Shown here in pieces: positions 17,731-26,989 of a stretch of DNA of 64,000 nt. Origin of the DNA: an uncultured Lachnospiraceae bacterium. GTDB lineage: Bacteria; Bacillota; Clostridia; Lachnospirales; Lachnospiraceae. The DNA lies in NCBI GenBank assembly GCA_900551115.1, contig URUY01000002.1, positions 62,001 through 126,000 on the forward strand, given 5' to 3'. Both the position numbers and the translations under genes were made by a program. Every line of letters begins with the position of its first letter. Positions within the stretch are counted from its first letter, which is position 1. Below the pieces are notes generated by a model. That model did not search any database. It had not been told where the DNA came from and was given only the letters and a program-made list of their open reading frames with translations.

Positions 17731-17771
17731 TATTGCAATAGGTTTCCCTTTAAAGATTTTTTCTTTTATTT

Positions 17772-18722
17772 TTACAATATATCCTGCTCGCTTTCTGCCC
17801 GCTCCTGTTTTATCACCTGGGTAAGCTGATACTCAAAATCTCTCCGATTTTTCTTAGCTATATCAGATAATATCATCCCCGAAAAAAAAGCCTGTACGGC
17901 TGATAATTCTATAAACCCGCATACGATCAGCGTTGGGAACTTATTTACAAGTCCGCTTTTCAAAAAGCTTATGAAAACCGGTACAAACATGCTGACGGCC
18001 AGTACTGTTAAAAATGCTGCTAATAAAGAAAAGAAACCAAAGGGCTTATAATTTTTATATAATTGTATAATCGTTTTTAATACCCTGAATCCATCTGCAT
18101 AGGTATTCAGCTTTGAAACACTTCCTTTTGGTCTGTCACGATAATCGACAATGATATTTTCCAATTGCATATTGTTATAAACTGCATGAATCGTCATTTC
18201 TGTCTCAATCTCAAACCCCTTGGACAAAACCGGAAATGTTTTAACGAATCCGTAACTGAAGGCCCGATAACCGGTCATAATGTCTTTCACATTACAGCCG
18301 AACAATCGGTTAATAGTTCCTCTCACCAACGCGTTTCCCATATTATGAAAAGGACGCTTGTTTTCTTTGAAATAAGTAGAAGACAATCTATCTCCAATGA
18401 CCATATCTGCATTGCGCTGTAATACCGCTTCCACCATTTGCCTCGCATAATCAAGCGGATATGTATCGTCTCCGTCAAGCATGATATAGCAATGTGCATC
18501 TATTTCGCGAAACATTCTTCTGATGACGTTTCCTTTTCCCTGCCGCCGCTCATAACGTACAACTGCCCCTGCCTCTTTAGCAAGGATATCCGTGTTATCT
18601 GTCGAATTATTATCATACACATATATCGTTGCCTCAGGCAGTGCTTTCTTTGCATCTGTCACTACTTTTTTTATCGTTTGCGCTTCATTATAGCACGGGA
18701 TTAATACTGCTACCTTATCCAT
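17772..18722 (-). CDS. Polyprenyl-phosphate glycosyltransferase, GT2 DPM1/GtrB-like with C-terminal membrane helices
   Basis: 316 residues. GT-A domain about 1-220: VLIPCYNEAQTI, VYDNNSTDNT, MLDGDDTYP, then DIMTGYRAFS and GFEIETEM typical of dolichyl/undecaprenyl-phosphate sugar synthases. Two hydrophobic segments follow (about 228-250 and 262-285). The family makes a polyprenyl-phosphate sugar (mannose, glucose or similar) that serves GT-C transferases outside the membrane. Promoter TTGACG/TATATT lies just upstream (18792-18820). Possible partners are the GT-C-like proteins in the window, but none is adjacent. Confidence 0.88.
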   Translation of the reverse strand: MDKVAVLIPCYNEAQTIKKVVTDAKKALPEATIYVYDNNSTDNTDILAKEAGAVVRYERRQGKGNVIRRMFREIDAHCYIMLDGDDTYPLDYARQMVEAVLQRNADMVIGDRLSSTYFKENKRPFHNMGNALVRGTINRLFGCNVKDIMTGYRAFSYGFVKTFPVLSKGFEIETEMTIHAVYNNMQLENIIVDYRDRPKGSVSKLNTYADGFRVLKTIIQLYKNYKPFGFFSLLAAFLTVLAVSMFVPVFISFLKSGLVNKFPTLIVCGFIELSAVQAFFSGMILSDIAKKNRRDFEYQLTQVIKQERAESEQDIL

Positions 18723-18791
18723 TGCTTTTTCTCCCTATGACTCCTTAGCCAATACCCATTTCAGCAAATTATACGCTGCACTTTTCTTTTA

Positions 18792-18820
18792 AATATATCA
18801 TACCGATTCCCCAGCGTCAA
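18792..18820 (-). promoter_or_regulatory. Putative strong sigma-A promoter, -35 overlapping a stop codon
   Basis: Minus strand TTGACG (18815-18820), 17-nt spacer, TATATT (18792-18797) with TGA just before it, giving an extended -10. The TGA inside the -35 is the stop codon of the glycosyltransferase at 18817. It would drive 17772-18722 and the downstream block A with a leader of about 65 nt. Confidence 0.65.
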
Positions 18821-20001
18821 ACCTGTTGAATATCGTATAGCAGCTGCTCTACATATTTTTCCACGGAAAAGACCCGGCTTCTCATTACGGCTTTTTCCCG
18901 CAGTTCTCCTCTTCTCTGTAAGGACCTCAATATACCTGCTGCTGTTTCCGCCAATATACGTTCTTCCTGTTCTATAGTCCCGGCCTCCATGTTTTTAACC
19001 GGATTCATCACCGGAAGCAATACCCCATACTCGCCATAACAGATTTTGTGTTGGTCAGCAGCTTTTTTATAATCATCCAGCAATATTTCAGCCGGACCGC
19101 TTTTACAATTCACTGACATGACCGGCACCCCAACCGCCATTGCCTCTACCAACGCATTCGGAAAGCCTTCCGTTATGGAAGTCATAATATACAAAGAACA
19201 CTTTTTTAAATAACGGAATGGATTCTTCTGTACACCGGTAAACAATACGCTTTCATCTATTTTTAAATCCTGCGCCAGCTTCTTATACTCTTTATATTCA
19301 CCTTCTCCTATAATCATCAGCTTTGCATCAGGCAGCTCTTTTTTTATCAACGCAAAGCCCTTTATAAGATGCCAAAAGCCCTTGACATCATTTTCCCTGC
19401 CCATAGATACAATAATATTATCCGAATCCCCCAAAAAGGAATTATGCCTCTCTTCTACCGGTTCTTCACTAAGTTTGCGTATCTTGTCAATATCGCAGGG
19501 ATTGTATAGACATTCCACCTTTCGGGGGCTATAAAGCTTCGCTACATCATCAGCCATGACCCTTGCACAGCAGATAACCTTATCTGCTCTTTTGCAGGTC
19601 AGTTTCATAGAGTGTTTGTTCTCTAAAGCACCATACCCTCTGATTCCTATCCATATTTGGTCTCTTACCCTTGAAAATGCATTAACCAGATTGGCTGTTG
19701 GTCCAAAGCTATAGGTAACTTGTATATTTCTTTCTTTTTTTATCCGTTTTACTGCCTTAATCCTGCGCAGAAGATTAATACATTTTCCAACCACGCCCGG
19801 TCTGCTTCCCAGTCCTAAGTCAAGGACTTCCACCGCGCTTACGTCATACAGCATATTTTTTGTGGAAAACACCACCAGACAAAGGTTACACTCGTCTTTT
19901 AGCAGATTGGCTGTATGTGCGCAGATTCTCTCAAGCCCTCCCTGGTCTAACAGGGGAACCATCAGCATTACATTCTTTTTTTCCTGCTTTTTATCCTGCA
20001 T
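18817..20001 (-). CDS. Glycosyltransferase family 4
   Basis: 394 residues. N-terminal MLMVPLLDQGGLER is the GT4 glycine loop. IVSMGRENDVKGFWHL opens the second domain and E-x7-E occurs in TEGFPNALVEAMAVG, followed by SGPAEIL. This pattern resembles amylovoran/EpsD-like transferases. The ribosome binding site is weak and the start is 3 nt after the upstream stop, so translation is likely coupled to the FemAB-like gene. Sugar unknown. Confidence 0.88.
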   Translation of the reverse strand: MQDKKQEKKNVMLMVPLLDQGGLERICAHTANLLKDECNLCLVVFSTKNMLYDVSAVEVLDLGLGSRPGVVGKCINLLRRIKAVKRIKKERNIQVTYSFGPTANLVNAFSRVRDQIWIGIRGYGALENKHSMKLTCKRADKVICCARVMADDVAKLYSPRKVECLYNPCDIDKIRKLSEEPVEERHNSFLGDSDNIIVSMGRENDVKGFWHLIKGFALIKKELPDAKLMIIGEGEYKEYKKLAQDLKIDESVLFTGVQKNPFRYLKKCSLYIMTSITEGFPNALVEAMAVGVPVMSVNCKSGPAEILLDDYKKAADQHKICYGEYGVLLPVMNPVKNMEAGTIEQEERILAETAAGILRSLQRRGELREKAVMRSRVFSVEKYVEQLLYDIQQV

Positions 20002-20004
20002 AAG

Positions 20005-20775
20005 CTATTTCTTACCCATCCTCTTTTTCATCACAAACACTGCCATTTTACCCAACCATGATTTTCCTTTATATACATTGTAATAGGTAAGCGGTTCGCC
20101 GCCAAATTTGAATTTAAAGGCATCTATCCCATTGGGGTTTTCAAGGCTGGAAACACCGCCCCAGTCATAGCTCCTCCTGCCCTCTTTCTGAAACAGCAGC
20201 ATATCCTCCCAATGAAGGCGTTTATTGGCTCTGGCAACCAGATTCGCATCCACTTCCCCGCTTCTGAAATCAGAAACAGAATGCAGAAGCCTGACCTGCT
20301 CCTCCCCTACAATATAGGAATGGAAGACCAATGGTCTGCCGCCTTCGTAGATGGCTGTCAGCATAATAGCTTCTTCCTTCATATACGCTTTAAACTGCGT
20401 CATATTAAAAGCTGCTTTTACGCCCTTTTCCCAGTACATCAGCTCATACATATCCGCAAACTGCTCTGTTACCTCTGGCTGCTCTGCAAGCTCTTTAGAG
20501 GTGAAGGTTTTATATTCTGCCGTCTCTTTACAGTTTCGCCGTATCTCATACCTTACATTTTTATTGATTTTTGAAAAAAGCGTTTCTTCACTCTCAGAAA
20601 GATTACTGATAAGTGTATGGAACTCTGTGGAAAGACAGTCCCTGTCCGCAGCCTTAAAAGGCATGCCGTGAAAGAACAGAATATCCGTCTTTACCTGCTG
20701 CCCTGCTGCCATATCCGCCGCAAACCATAGCTGTGTGACGGCAACTTTCTTTTTCCGATAAGTTATTATGACCAT
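20005..20775 (-). CDS. FemAB/GNAT-like N-acyltransferase
   Basis: 256 residues from the ATG at 20775, 1 nt after the stop of the preceding GT4, with GAGGTG as ribosome binding site; the longer reading from 20799 overlaps that gene. The region SKINKNVRYEIRRN is the basic helix seen in FemAB/BioF2-like acyltransferases. ALLNxx-type Gly-Gly residues (EGGRPLVFHSYIVG) and DWGGVSS with FKFKFGGE near the end also fit that family. These enzymes use acyl-CoA or aminoacyl-tRNA to acylate an amino group on peptidoglycan precursors or sugars. In this locus acylation of an aminosugar is the natural guess. Family call moderately sure, substrate not. Confidence 0.72.
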   Translation of the reverse strand: MVIITYRKKKVAVTQLWFAADMAAGQQVKTDILFFHGMPFKAADRDCLSTEFHTLISNLSESEETLFSKINKNVRYEIRRNCKETAEYKTFTSKELAEQPEVTEQFADMYELMYWEKGVKAAFNMTQFKAYMKEEAIMLTAIYEGGRPLVFHSYIVGEEQVRLLHSVSDFRSGEVDANLVARANKRLHWEDMLLFQKEGRRSYDWGGVSSLENPNGIDAFKFKFGGEPLTYYNVYKGKSWLGKMAVFVMKKRMGKK

Positions 20776-20776
20776 G

Positions 20777-21880
20777 CTACACCTCGTAAATCTCTTCATA
20801 GCGCTTAACCTGCGCTTCTATATCAAACCCTGCCTGTTTTACGTCCTCAAGCCGGCTTTTTCTTTCATATTCACAATTTCCAAGTACATATTCTGCCCAT
20901 TCTGCCGCGGACTTCTGCAGGCTTTCTGCATGGGCCAGTTCCGTTATCTGCACTTCCTTTGTTATGGTGTCCGAAATCAGGCATTTCAGTCCTGCTGTCT
21001 GCGCTTCGATTACCGTGCCGGGAAGCCCTTCAAAAAAAGAAGGGAATACTAAAAAATCCATGGCCTGATAATAGCGGCTTACCTCAGACCGGTTTCCCAA
21101 AAATTTTACTTCTTCTGTAAGTCCCAGCTCCTTCACCTGCTTTTTTACCGTATCCATAAGCGCGCCCTCGCCCAACAAAAGCAGTACCGCGTCTTTTCTC
21201 TGCTTATGGATTTCTGCAAATACCTCTATCAGAAATCCGTGGTTTTTCGGCATACGGAAGCTGCCCACATGACCGATTACCAGTTTATCCTCTGCCTGAA
21301 GCTCTTTTCGCATTTTGTTGCGGATCTCTTCACTATAAGCATACTTTCCGGCAGCTATGGCATTGGGAATAACGAAAACCTTGCCCTTTTTTATCCAGCG
21401 CTTTCCGTATACCGCCTCTCCGGCTTCCGCTGAACAGGCAAGGCAATAATCTGCCCTGTATTTTAAAGGATAACGGATAAGCTTTGTAAGCAGTCCTTTT
21501 ATGCCCGCCGGTACGCCTGCGCTTCTGGCATGTGCAATTGTAATGGGAATCCCTGCTTTTTTTGCTATGGGCAGATAAATAGACGCCGTACTGGTCATAT
21601 GGCCGTGTACCGCCTGAAATTCATGATGTTCAGAAAAAAACTGCTTCAGTGCTTTTTTATAGTAAAACCAGTTATATACCTTAAAGCGGGGAATGCGGTA
21701 TACATTCCCCCCTAAGCTTTTTATTTCCTTATCAAAATGCTCTTCTTTGGCAGAATGTACCAAAAAATCAAACTGCATTTTTTCTCTGTCAATGTTGCGG
21801 TACAAGTCCATTACACGGCTTTCTGCTCCGCCCAGACTTAATCCGCCAAATACGTGAAGTATCCTGATCGGTTTCTGCAT
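20777..21880 (-). CDS. Glycosyltransferase family 4 (EpsF-like)
   Basis: 367 residues from the ATG at 21880, which has GGGAG 5 nt upstream; the ATG at 21892 has none at proper spacing. RILHVFGGLSLGGAE is the classic EpsF-type opening; HGHMTST, IAHARSA, IPNAI and E-x7-E in FEGLPGTVIEAQTAG follow. Normal length for EpsF-like exopolysaccharide transferases. Codirectional with the deacetylase upstream; its stop is 1 nt from the FemAB-like start. Confidence 0.9.
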   Translation of the reverse strand: MQKPIRILHVFGGLSLGGAESRVMDLYRNIDREKMQFDFLVHSAKEEHFDKEIKSLGGNVYRIPRFKVYNWFYYKKALKQFFSEHHEFQAVHGHMTSTASIYLPIAKKAGIPITIAHARSAGVPAGIKGLLTKLIRYPLKYRADYCLACSAEAGEAVYGKRWIKKGKVFVIPNAIAAGKYAYSEEIRNKMRKELQAEDKLVIGHVGSFRMPKNHGFLIEVFAEIHKQRKDAVLLLLGEGALMDTVKKQVKELGLTEEVKFLGNRSEVSRYYQAMDFLVFPSFFEGLPGTVIEAQTAGLKCLISDTITKEVQITELAHAESLQKSAAEWAEYVLGNCEYERKSRLEDVKQAGFDIEAQVKRYEEIYEV

Positions 21881-21916
21881 ATATACTCCCATCCGCCTGC
21901 TCTTTCGGGCAAGCCT

Positions 21917-22654
21917 TCATCCCTTCAGTTTTACGAGACTACGCTTAAGGCAGGCAAGCATATACTCAGCCATATGCCCCAAAAAGCCCCTGACCGCGCT
22001 CTTTTCCTGAAGATATGTATCGTAGGGTATGAAGCTGTCCCTTTTGTCCGAGAACAGCCTGCGGTATCTTTCCATTCCCTCATCATCTATGGAATTGGTA
22101 TGCACCACCATAGTCGTCATGCCTTTTTTCTTTTTCATGCTCCTGCTCATCAAAAAAGAAATAGGGTAAAAGGTCAGTCCTTTCCATCTGTAAGGGCGTT
22201 TTCCAAAGCCATCCGTTATTTTATGATATCCCAGTTCTTTTAAAGCTCTCAGGGTCTTTTTATCATAGGAATGAGCAGGTGCCATAAAAATATCCGTCTC
22301 TATTCCGTGCTGCCTCAAAATTGCTGTCCCATCCTCCAGCATTTCCTTCTGCTTTGAAAATGCAACGCCTGCAAATTCAGAAAAGTGATTCAGCGGAAAC
22401 AGACCACCCTTTTTCGTAGTATAAATATGTTGGTATCCATGAAGTGCAACACTCCACCCATTCTCCTGCAGTTCCTTTACATACTCCCAGAAATCGCCGG
22501 CTTCCTCTGCTCTGTGAAGATTCTCGTCCCGGTTGTCAGGCACCACACCAATAAGGGGTCTGATGCCATATTCATCCAGTATTTCCTTAAAAGCCAGAAA
22601 CTTCTCCCAGTCCATATCGGGCGTAATATCATCCATACGAATTGCAATCTTCAT
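21917..22654 (-). CDS. DUF2334 polysaccharide deacetylase-like protein
   Basis: 245 residues. The NodB-like fold of DUF2334 is suggested by RMDDITP (metal-binding Asp pair, residues 7-8), ALHGYQH (His) and APAHSYD. These proteins are predicted metal-dependent de-N-acetylases of glycans. No signal peptide or membrane segment, so it would act in the cytosol on a nucleotide or lipid-linked sugar. GGAG lies 7 nt before the ATG. With the FemAB-like gene two positions on, a deacetylation then re-acylation of an amino sugar is possible, but this is inference. Confidence 0.8.
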   Translation of the reverse strand: MKIAIRMDDITPDMDWEKFLAFKEILDEYGIRPLIGVVPDNRDENLHRAEEAGDFWEYVKELQENGWSVALHGYQHIYTTKKGGLFPLNHFSEFAGVAFSKQKEMLEDGTAILRQHGIETDIFMAPAHSYDKKTLRALKELGYHKITDGFGKRPYRWKGLTFYPISFLMSRSMKKKKGMTTMVVHTNSIDDEGMERYRRLFSDKRDSFIPYDTYLQEKSAVRGFLGHMAEYMLACLKRSLVKLKG

Positions 22655-22669
22655 GCTTTATCTCCACAT

Positions 22670-23644
22670 TTACAGATTTTCCTTATACCAGTCTATTGCC
22701 AGATTGATGCCTTTTTCAAAATCATATTCAGGAGCATAGCCTAAAAGCTCCCGCGCCTTGCTGATATCTGCATTGGAGTCCCTGATATCTCCGGCACGAT
22801 TCGGTCCGAAATTAGGCTCTACATCCTTGTCCAGTGCCTTGCAGAGAGAATGGTATACGTCAATCAGATACTCTCTGCCGCCTGCGCCGATATTGAAGGC
22901 TTCGCCTCCTGCCTCCGAAGGCGCAAGACATGCCTTTAAATTAGCTTCAATAACATTATCAATATAGGTAAAGTCTCTGGACTGTCTGCCGTCACCGTTA
23001 ATGGTCGGCACCTCGCCGTTTAACAGAAGCTTAATAAACTTGGGAATAACCGCAGCATACATACCTTCCGGATTCTGTCTCCTGCCAAACACGTTAAAGT
23101 ACCGCAGACCATAGGTATCCAGACCATACAGCTTTTTGTACAGCATACCGTATTCCTCGTCCACTCTTTTAGTAAGAGCATAGGGAGACAACAGCTTCCC
23201 TTCCTGTCCTTCCTTTTTGGGAAGCATGGGGTGGTCGCCGTATACGGAAGAGCTGGAGGCGTATACAAATTTCTTTACGCCGTTCTGCCTTGCAGCCTCC
23301 ATCATGTTAAGGGTACCGCGGATATTGATTTCTTCATATAAAAGCGGCATCTCAATGCTTCTGGGAACGCTGCCCCATGCAGCCTGATTAAGCACATAGT
23401 CTACGCCCTTTGCCGCTTCCATGCAGGTATCCAGTTCCCTGATATCTCCCTTGATAAAGGTAAATGCCGGATTCTTTGTAAAAGGCTCGATATTTTCATA
23501 TTTTCCTGTAGACAAATCGTCCAGGCATCTGACCGTATAGCCCATGTCAAGAATAGCCTCACACAGATTGGAGCCGATAAAGCCTGCGCCGCCTGTTACC
23601 AGAAACACACTGTCTTTTTCAAATTTTAATTCTTTATATCCCAT
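22670..23644 (-). CDS. UDP-N-acetylhexosamine(uronate) 4-epimerase-like SDR (TviC/WbpP type)
   Basis: 324 residues from the ATG at 23644; a TTG at 23665 would overlap the dehydrogenase. SDR features: VTGGAGFIGSN NAD loop, SSSSVYGDH, SPYALTK (YxxxK catalytic), RYFNVFG and SRDFTYIDN. The AWGSVPRS stretch is typical of the WbpP/TviC group, which epimerises UDP-GlcNAc or UDP-GlcNAcA at C4. It follows the UDP-HexNAc dehydrogenase gene by about 30 nt. As in Vi antigen loci, the two likely turn UDP-GlcNAc into UDP-GalNAcA. Simple UDP-GlcNAc/GalNAc or glucuronate epimerase activity is the alternative. Confidence 0.85.
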   Translation of the reverse strand: MGYKELKFEKDSVFLVTGGAGFIGSNLCEAILDMGYTVRCLDDLSTGKYENIEPFTKNPAFTFIKGDIRELDTCMEAAKGVDYVLNQAAWGSVPRSIEMPLLYEEINIRGTLNMMEAARQNGVKKFVYASSSSVYGDHPMLPKKEGQEGKLLSPYALTKRVDEEYGMLYKKLYGLDTYGLRYFNVFGRRQNPEGMYAAVIPKFIKLLLNGEVPTINGDGRQSRDFTYIDNVIEANLKACLAPSEAGGEAFNIGAGGREYLIDVYHSLCKALDKDVEPNFGPNRAGDIRDSNADISKARELLGYAPEYDFEKGINLAIDWYKENL

Positions 23645-23673
23645 TTTTCTACCATGTCCTTCCAACAGCTCTT

Positions 23674-24990
23674 TTATAATCTCCAGTAAATATAATCCTC
23701 TGTACCATAAGCTTTCCTGTCAAACAGACCCTTGATATCCAAAAATACCTTTTTCTCATGGGCAGGGTTATAAAAGCTGTCAATTCTTGCTTTGTCCAAA
23801 TCAAGGAACTGGGTATGTGCCACGGCAACAATTACCGCATCCATATCCTTTACAGAATCCATACTGTCAAAGGTAATGCCGTAAAGATGCTTTGCTTCGT
23901 CTGCGTCCGCAGCCGGATCTACCACTATGGGCGTGATACCATACTCGCCAAGCTCCTTATAGATATCTATTACTTTGGTATTGCGGGTATCCGGACAGTT
24001 TTCCTTAAAGGTAAAGCCAAGGATCGCCACCCTTGCTCCCCTTACGGGAATATTGGCTTTAATCAGGTTTTTTACAAGGCTTTCCGCTACATACTTGCCC
24101 ATATCGTCATTGATGCGGCGTCCCGACAAAATAATCTGGGAATGGTATCCAAGCTGCTCTGCCTTATAGGTCAGATAATACGGGTCTACACCAATACAGT
24201 GACCGCCTACCAGTCCGGGATAGAACTTTAAGAAATTCCACTTTGTGCCTGCCGCTTCCAATACAGCTTTGGTATCAATCCCCATTTTATTAAAGATAAT
24301 GGAAAGCTCGTTCATAAAAGCAATGTTGATATCACGCTGGCTGTTTTCGATTACCTTTGCAGCCTCGGCTACCTTGATGGACTCTGCACGGTATACGCCT
24401 GCTTCTACCACCAGCTCATAAACCTTTGCAATTTCCTCCAAAGCCTCTGCGTCCATACCGGATACAATCTTTGTGATAGTCTCCAAGCGGTGTACCTTAT
24501 CACCGGGGTTGATTCTTTCAGGAGAATAACCGATTTTAAAATCCACGCCGCACTTTAAACCGGATTCCTTTTCCAGAATGGGAATACAGATATCCTCTGT
24601 CACGCCGGGATATACGGTGGATTCAAACACCACAATGGAGCCTTTTGTCAGGTTCTGTCCCAAAATACGGCTTGCGCCCTCCACCGGCGTTAAGTCAGGC
24701 GTATGGTCGTCATTTACCGGCGTAGGCACTGCTACAATATGGAATTTTGCTTCTTTTAATTTAGAAGCGTCTGCGGTAAATTCCACCGTTGTGTTTTTGA
24801 TGACTTCATCGCCCACTTCATTAGTGGGGTCAATGCCGTTTTTGTACAGCTCAATTTTTTTCTCATTTAAATCAAAGCCTACTACCTTGATTTTCTTTGC
24901 AAAAGCCACCGCTATAGGCATGCCAACATAGCCAAGTCCTACCAGAGACAGTTTTTCTTCACCGCTTAAAAGTTTTTCATATAAACCCAT
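23674..24990 (-). CDS. UDP-N-acetylhexosamine 6-dehydrogenase (TviB/WbpO-like)
   Basis: 438 residues, full length for the UDP-glucose/GlcNAc/ManNAc dehydrogenase family. N-terminal NAD domain LVGLGYVGMP; central domain with STVYPG, SPERINPGD and AKVIENSQRDINIA; catalytic Cys in GLVGGHCIGVDPYY; C-terminal domain with LGFTFKENCPDTRN. It oxidises C6 of a UDP-sugar to a carboxylate with two NAD+. SPERINPGD and the ENSQRDINIA helix match the TviB/WbpO group (N-acetylhexosamine), not UDP-glucose dehydrogenases. The product could be amidated by AsnB (1640-3571). Confidence 0.9.
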   Translation of the reverse strand: MGLYEKLLSGEEKLSLVGLGYVGMPIAVAFAKKIKVVGFDLNEKKIELYKNGIDPTNEVGDEVIKNTTVEFTADASKLKEAKFHIVAVPTPVNDDHTPDLTPVEGASRILGQNLTKGSIVVFESTVYPGVTEDICIPILEKESGLKCGVDFKIGYSPERINPGDKVHRLETITKIVSGMDAEALEEIAKVYELVVEAGVYRAESIKVAEAAKVIENSQRDINIAFMNELSIIFNKMGIDTKAVLEAAGTKWNFLKFYPGLVGGHCIGVDPYYLTYKAEQLGYHSQIILSGRRINDDMGKYVAESLVKNLIKANIPVRGARVAILGFTFKENCPDTRNTKVIDIYKELGEYGITPIVVDPAADADEAKHLYGITFDSMDSVKDMDAVIVAVAHTQFLDLDKARIDSFYNPAHEKKVFLDIKGLFDRKAYGTEDYIYWRL

Positions 24991-25017
24991 TTTATTTTGT
25001 CCTTTCCTGTAGCTTTT

Positions 25018-26118
25018 CTATTTTTGTAAAATTTTATTAATCTCATTTATATATACATCAGTTACCAGTCTTCTGTCAAATTCCCGCTCCATTTTTTCTC
25101 GGGCTTTCCGCCCCATTTCTGCGCGCTCCGTATTACTAAGTGCCAAAAACCTGCGGATTGCTTCTATCAGGCTTTCGCTGTTTTGAGGCTCACAACCAAA
25201 TCCGGTAACTCCCTCTTCAAAAATTTCCTTACAACCGCTGATATTTGTGGCAATAACCGGACGTCCGGTTGCCGATGCTTCCATCAGCACATTTGACATC
25301 CCTTCATGGTAGGATGGCAAGAGTGCAGCCGAAGATGCTTTCATATATTCATGCACCTCTGCATGAAAACCAAGTTGTTTTATAATCCCCTTCTTTTCAT
25401 ACTCTGCCAGCCTGTCCTGATAATTTTCATCACAATACCCAAGCAATTCAAAAACAATCTGTTCATCATGCAATTCTTCTGCCGCTGCAAGCAGTTCTTC
25501 TATCCCTTTTTCCCGCATAATTCTTCCTATATACAGAAGATGGATTTTTTCATCCAATGGATATGCTTCAAAAGTATGACATTCTAAATTAACACCGGAG
25601 CCTCTTACCAACAGAGTGTTTTTACCATTAATTCCTTGTTTTTCAAATAATCTCTTATTTTCTTCATTTTGAAAAATCACACAAGCAGCTTTTTTCATGC
25701 TGATACGGTACATCTCTGTAATTATCTTTAAAAAAATACCCTTCTTCTGAAAAGAGCTTCCCACTCCCGTTACTGTAGAAATATAAGGAACCTTACTAAT
25801 CCTGCAGCAAAATCCCCCGTAAATATTGGGTTTAATCGTATAAGTAAGTACTAAATCCGGTCTAAGCCTCTTAAGATTTTTTCTGTACCGAAGGAATAAC
25901 TGTATATCTTTGAATGGATTCATCCCCCGGCGATCCACCGGTATATCTATTATTTCACAACCCAGTTCTCTGATTTTATCAGTTTCCTCTGTACAGGGAA
26001 GCATCACCACTACCCGATATCCTTCACATATCAGTTTCTGTATCAGTTCCTTACGGAAATTATATATCACGATGTGATGATTTCCAATCAGCACTATGGT
26101 GCCTTTTTCCTTTTCCAT
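25018..26118 (-). CDS. Glycosyltransferase family 4 (CapM/PglA-like)
   Basis: 366 residues from the ATG at 26118 with GGAAAGG 7 nt upstream; the longer reading from 26160 overlaps the next gene. The motifs LTYTIKPNIYGG, TVTGVGSSF and RGSGVNLE are characteristic of the PglA/CapM subgroup, which adds the second sugar (often GalNAc) to a PglC-primed lipid carrier. The E-x7-E motif is in HEGMSNVLMEASATG. Context fits well: the gene follows a PglC-like transferase and a reductase. Confident in subgroup, sugar inferred. Confidence 0.9.
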   Translation of the reverse strand: MEKEKGTIVLIGNHHIVIYNFRKELIQKLICEGYRVVVMLPCTEETDKIRELGCEIIDIPVDRRGMNPFKDIQLFLRYRKNLKRLRPDLVLTYTIKPNIYGGFCCRISKVPYISTVTGVGSSFQKKGIFLKIITEMYRISMKKAACVIFQNEENKRLFEKQGINGKNTLLVRGSGVNLECHTFEAYPLDEKIHLLYIGRIMREKGIEELLAAAEELHDEQIVFELLGYCDENYQDRLAEYEKKGIIKQLGFHAEVHEYMKASSAALLPSYHEGMSNVLMEASATGRPVIATNISGCKEIFEEGVTGFGCEPQNSESLIEAIRRFLALSNTERAEMGRKAREKMEREFDRRLVTDVYINEINKILQK

Positions 26119-26122
26119 GCCA

Positions 26123-26989
26123 TTACCTTTCCGTCTGCCGGATTGACTCTTCAAAATCAACTACGCAGTACCGATATTCCCAGTAATCTGACATTTCCTT
26201 TTCATATGCCAAATTTCCAAAAACCTTATTTACTGTTCCTGCAAATCCGGCGCAGATGTATATTGCCGGATTAAACAGTTTTGTAAGATGCAGCTTTCGT
26301 CCGTGACATGCCGCAATCACCTTTACCATTTCACTGGTAGAGACATATTCTTTATTTTGCGGAAAAAAGATTCCTCCCTGCCCCTCTTCTATCAAAAGTC
26401 TTATAAATTCACACAAATTATCAATATAAAGCATACTGCGGCAATTCTGAATGCCGGGAAAAAACGGCAGCTTCTGTGCCAGATGAGACAGTCTCCTGTA
26501 ATTTCCTTTGGAATCCTTCCCGTATATCATAGGCGGTCTGATAACCGCTACCTTAAAATCACTGTCAGCTAACGGTAAAATCCCCTGCTCTGCCTGCAAT
26601 TTGCTCTCTCCGTAAAAATCAGCAGGAGTCTCTTTTGTCTTAGCAGAAATCATCCTTTGTTTACCGATTTTGCCGCTATTTCCATACACTATCAGGCTGC
26701 TCATAAAAATAAACTGTCTGACGCCATCCTGCTTTGCCTTTTTTGCAGTTTCAATGACCAAATCCCGGTTTACAGAAAAATACAGCTCCTTTAATTTAGG
26801 GTCTGCGGATACATGGGCTATTCCCGCCACGTGAAAAACAACCTCATATCCTGAAAAAGATTTCTCTTTCCATGAAGCTGCTTTCATATCAACAGTATCC
26901 ACCTGATAATCACCCGTAAAGCGGCTCAGCCACTTTTCCACATTTGTGCCGATATAACTGCCGGAACCGGTAATGAGAATCTTTTTCAT
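26123..26989 (-). CDS. NAD-dependent sugar reductase/epimerase, SDR (4-ketoreductase candidate)
   Basis: 288 residues. Extended SDR with ITGSGSYIGTN NAD loop, VFHVAGIAHV, SSLIVYG and the catalytic DFYGESK (YxxxK). This gene type regularly sits beside a PglC-like transferase and a CapD-type dehydratase, and family members (WbpK, WreQ, FnlB-like) reduce a 4-keto-6-deoxy-HexNAc to quinovosamine or fucosamine. Start ATG overlaps the TGA of the PglC-like gene (ATGA at 26986-26989), so they are translationally coupled. The stereochemistry of the product is not readable. Confidence 0.8.
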   Translation of the reverse strand: MKKILITGSGSYIGTNVEKWLSRFTGDYQVDTVDMKAASWKEKSFSGYEVVFHVAGIAHVSADPKLKELYFSVNRDLVIETAKKAKQDGVRQFIFMSSLIVYGNSGKIGKQRMISAKTKETPADFYGESKLQAEQGILPLADSDFKVAVIRPPMIYGKDSKGNYRRLSHLAQKLPFFPGIQNCRSMLYIDNLCEFIRLLIEEGQGGIFFPQNKEYVSTSEMVKVIAACHGRKLHLTKLFNPAIYICAGFAGTVNKVFGNLAYEKEMSDYWEYRYCVVDFEESIRQTER

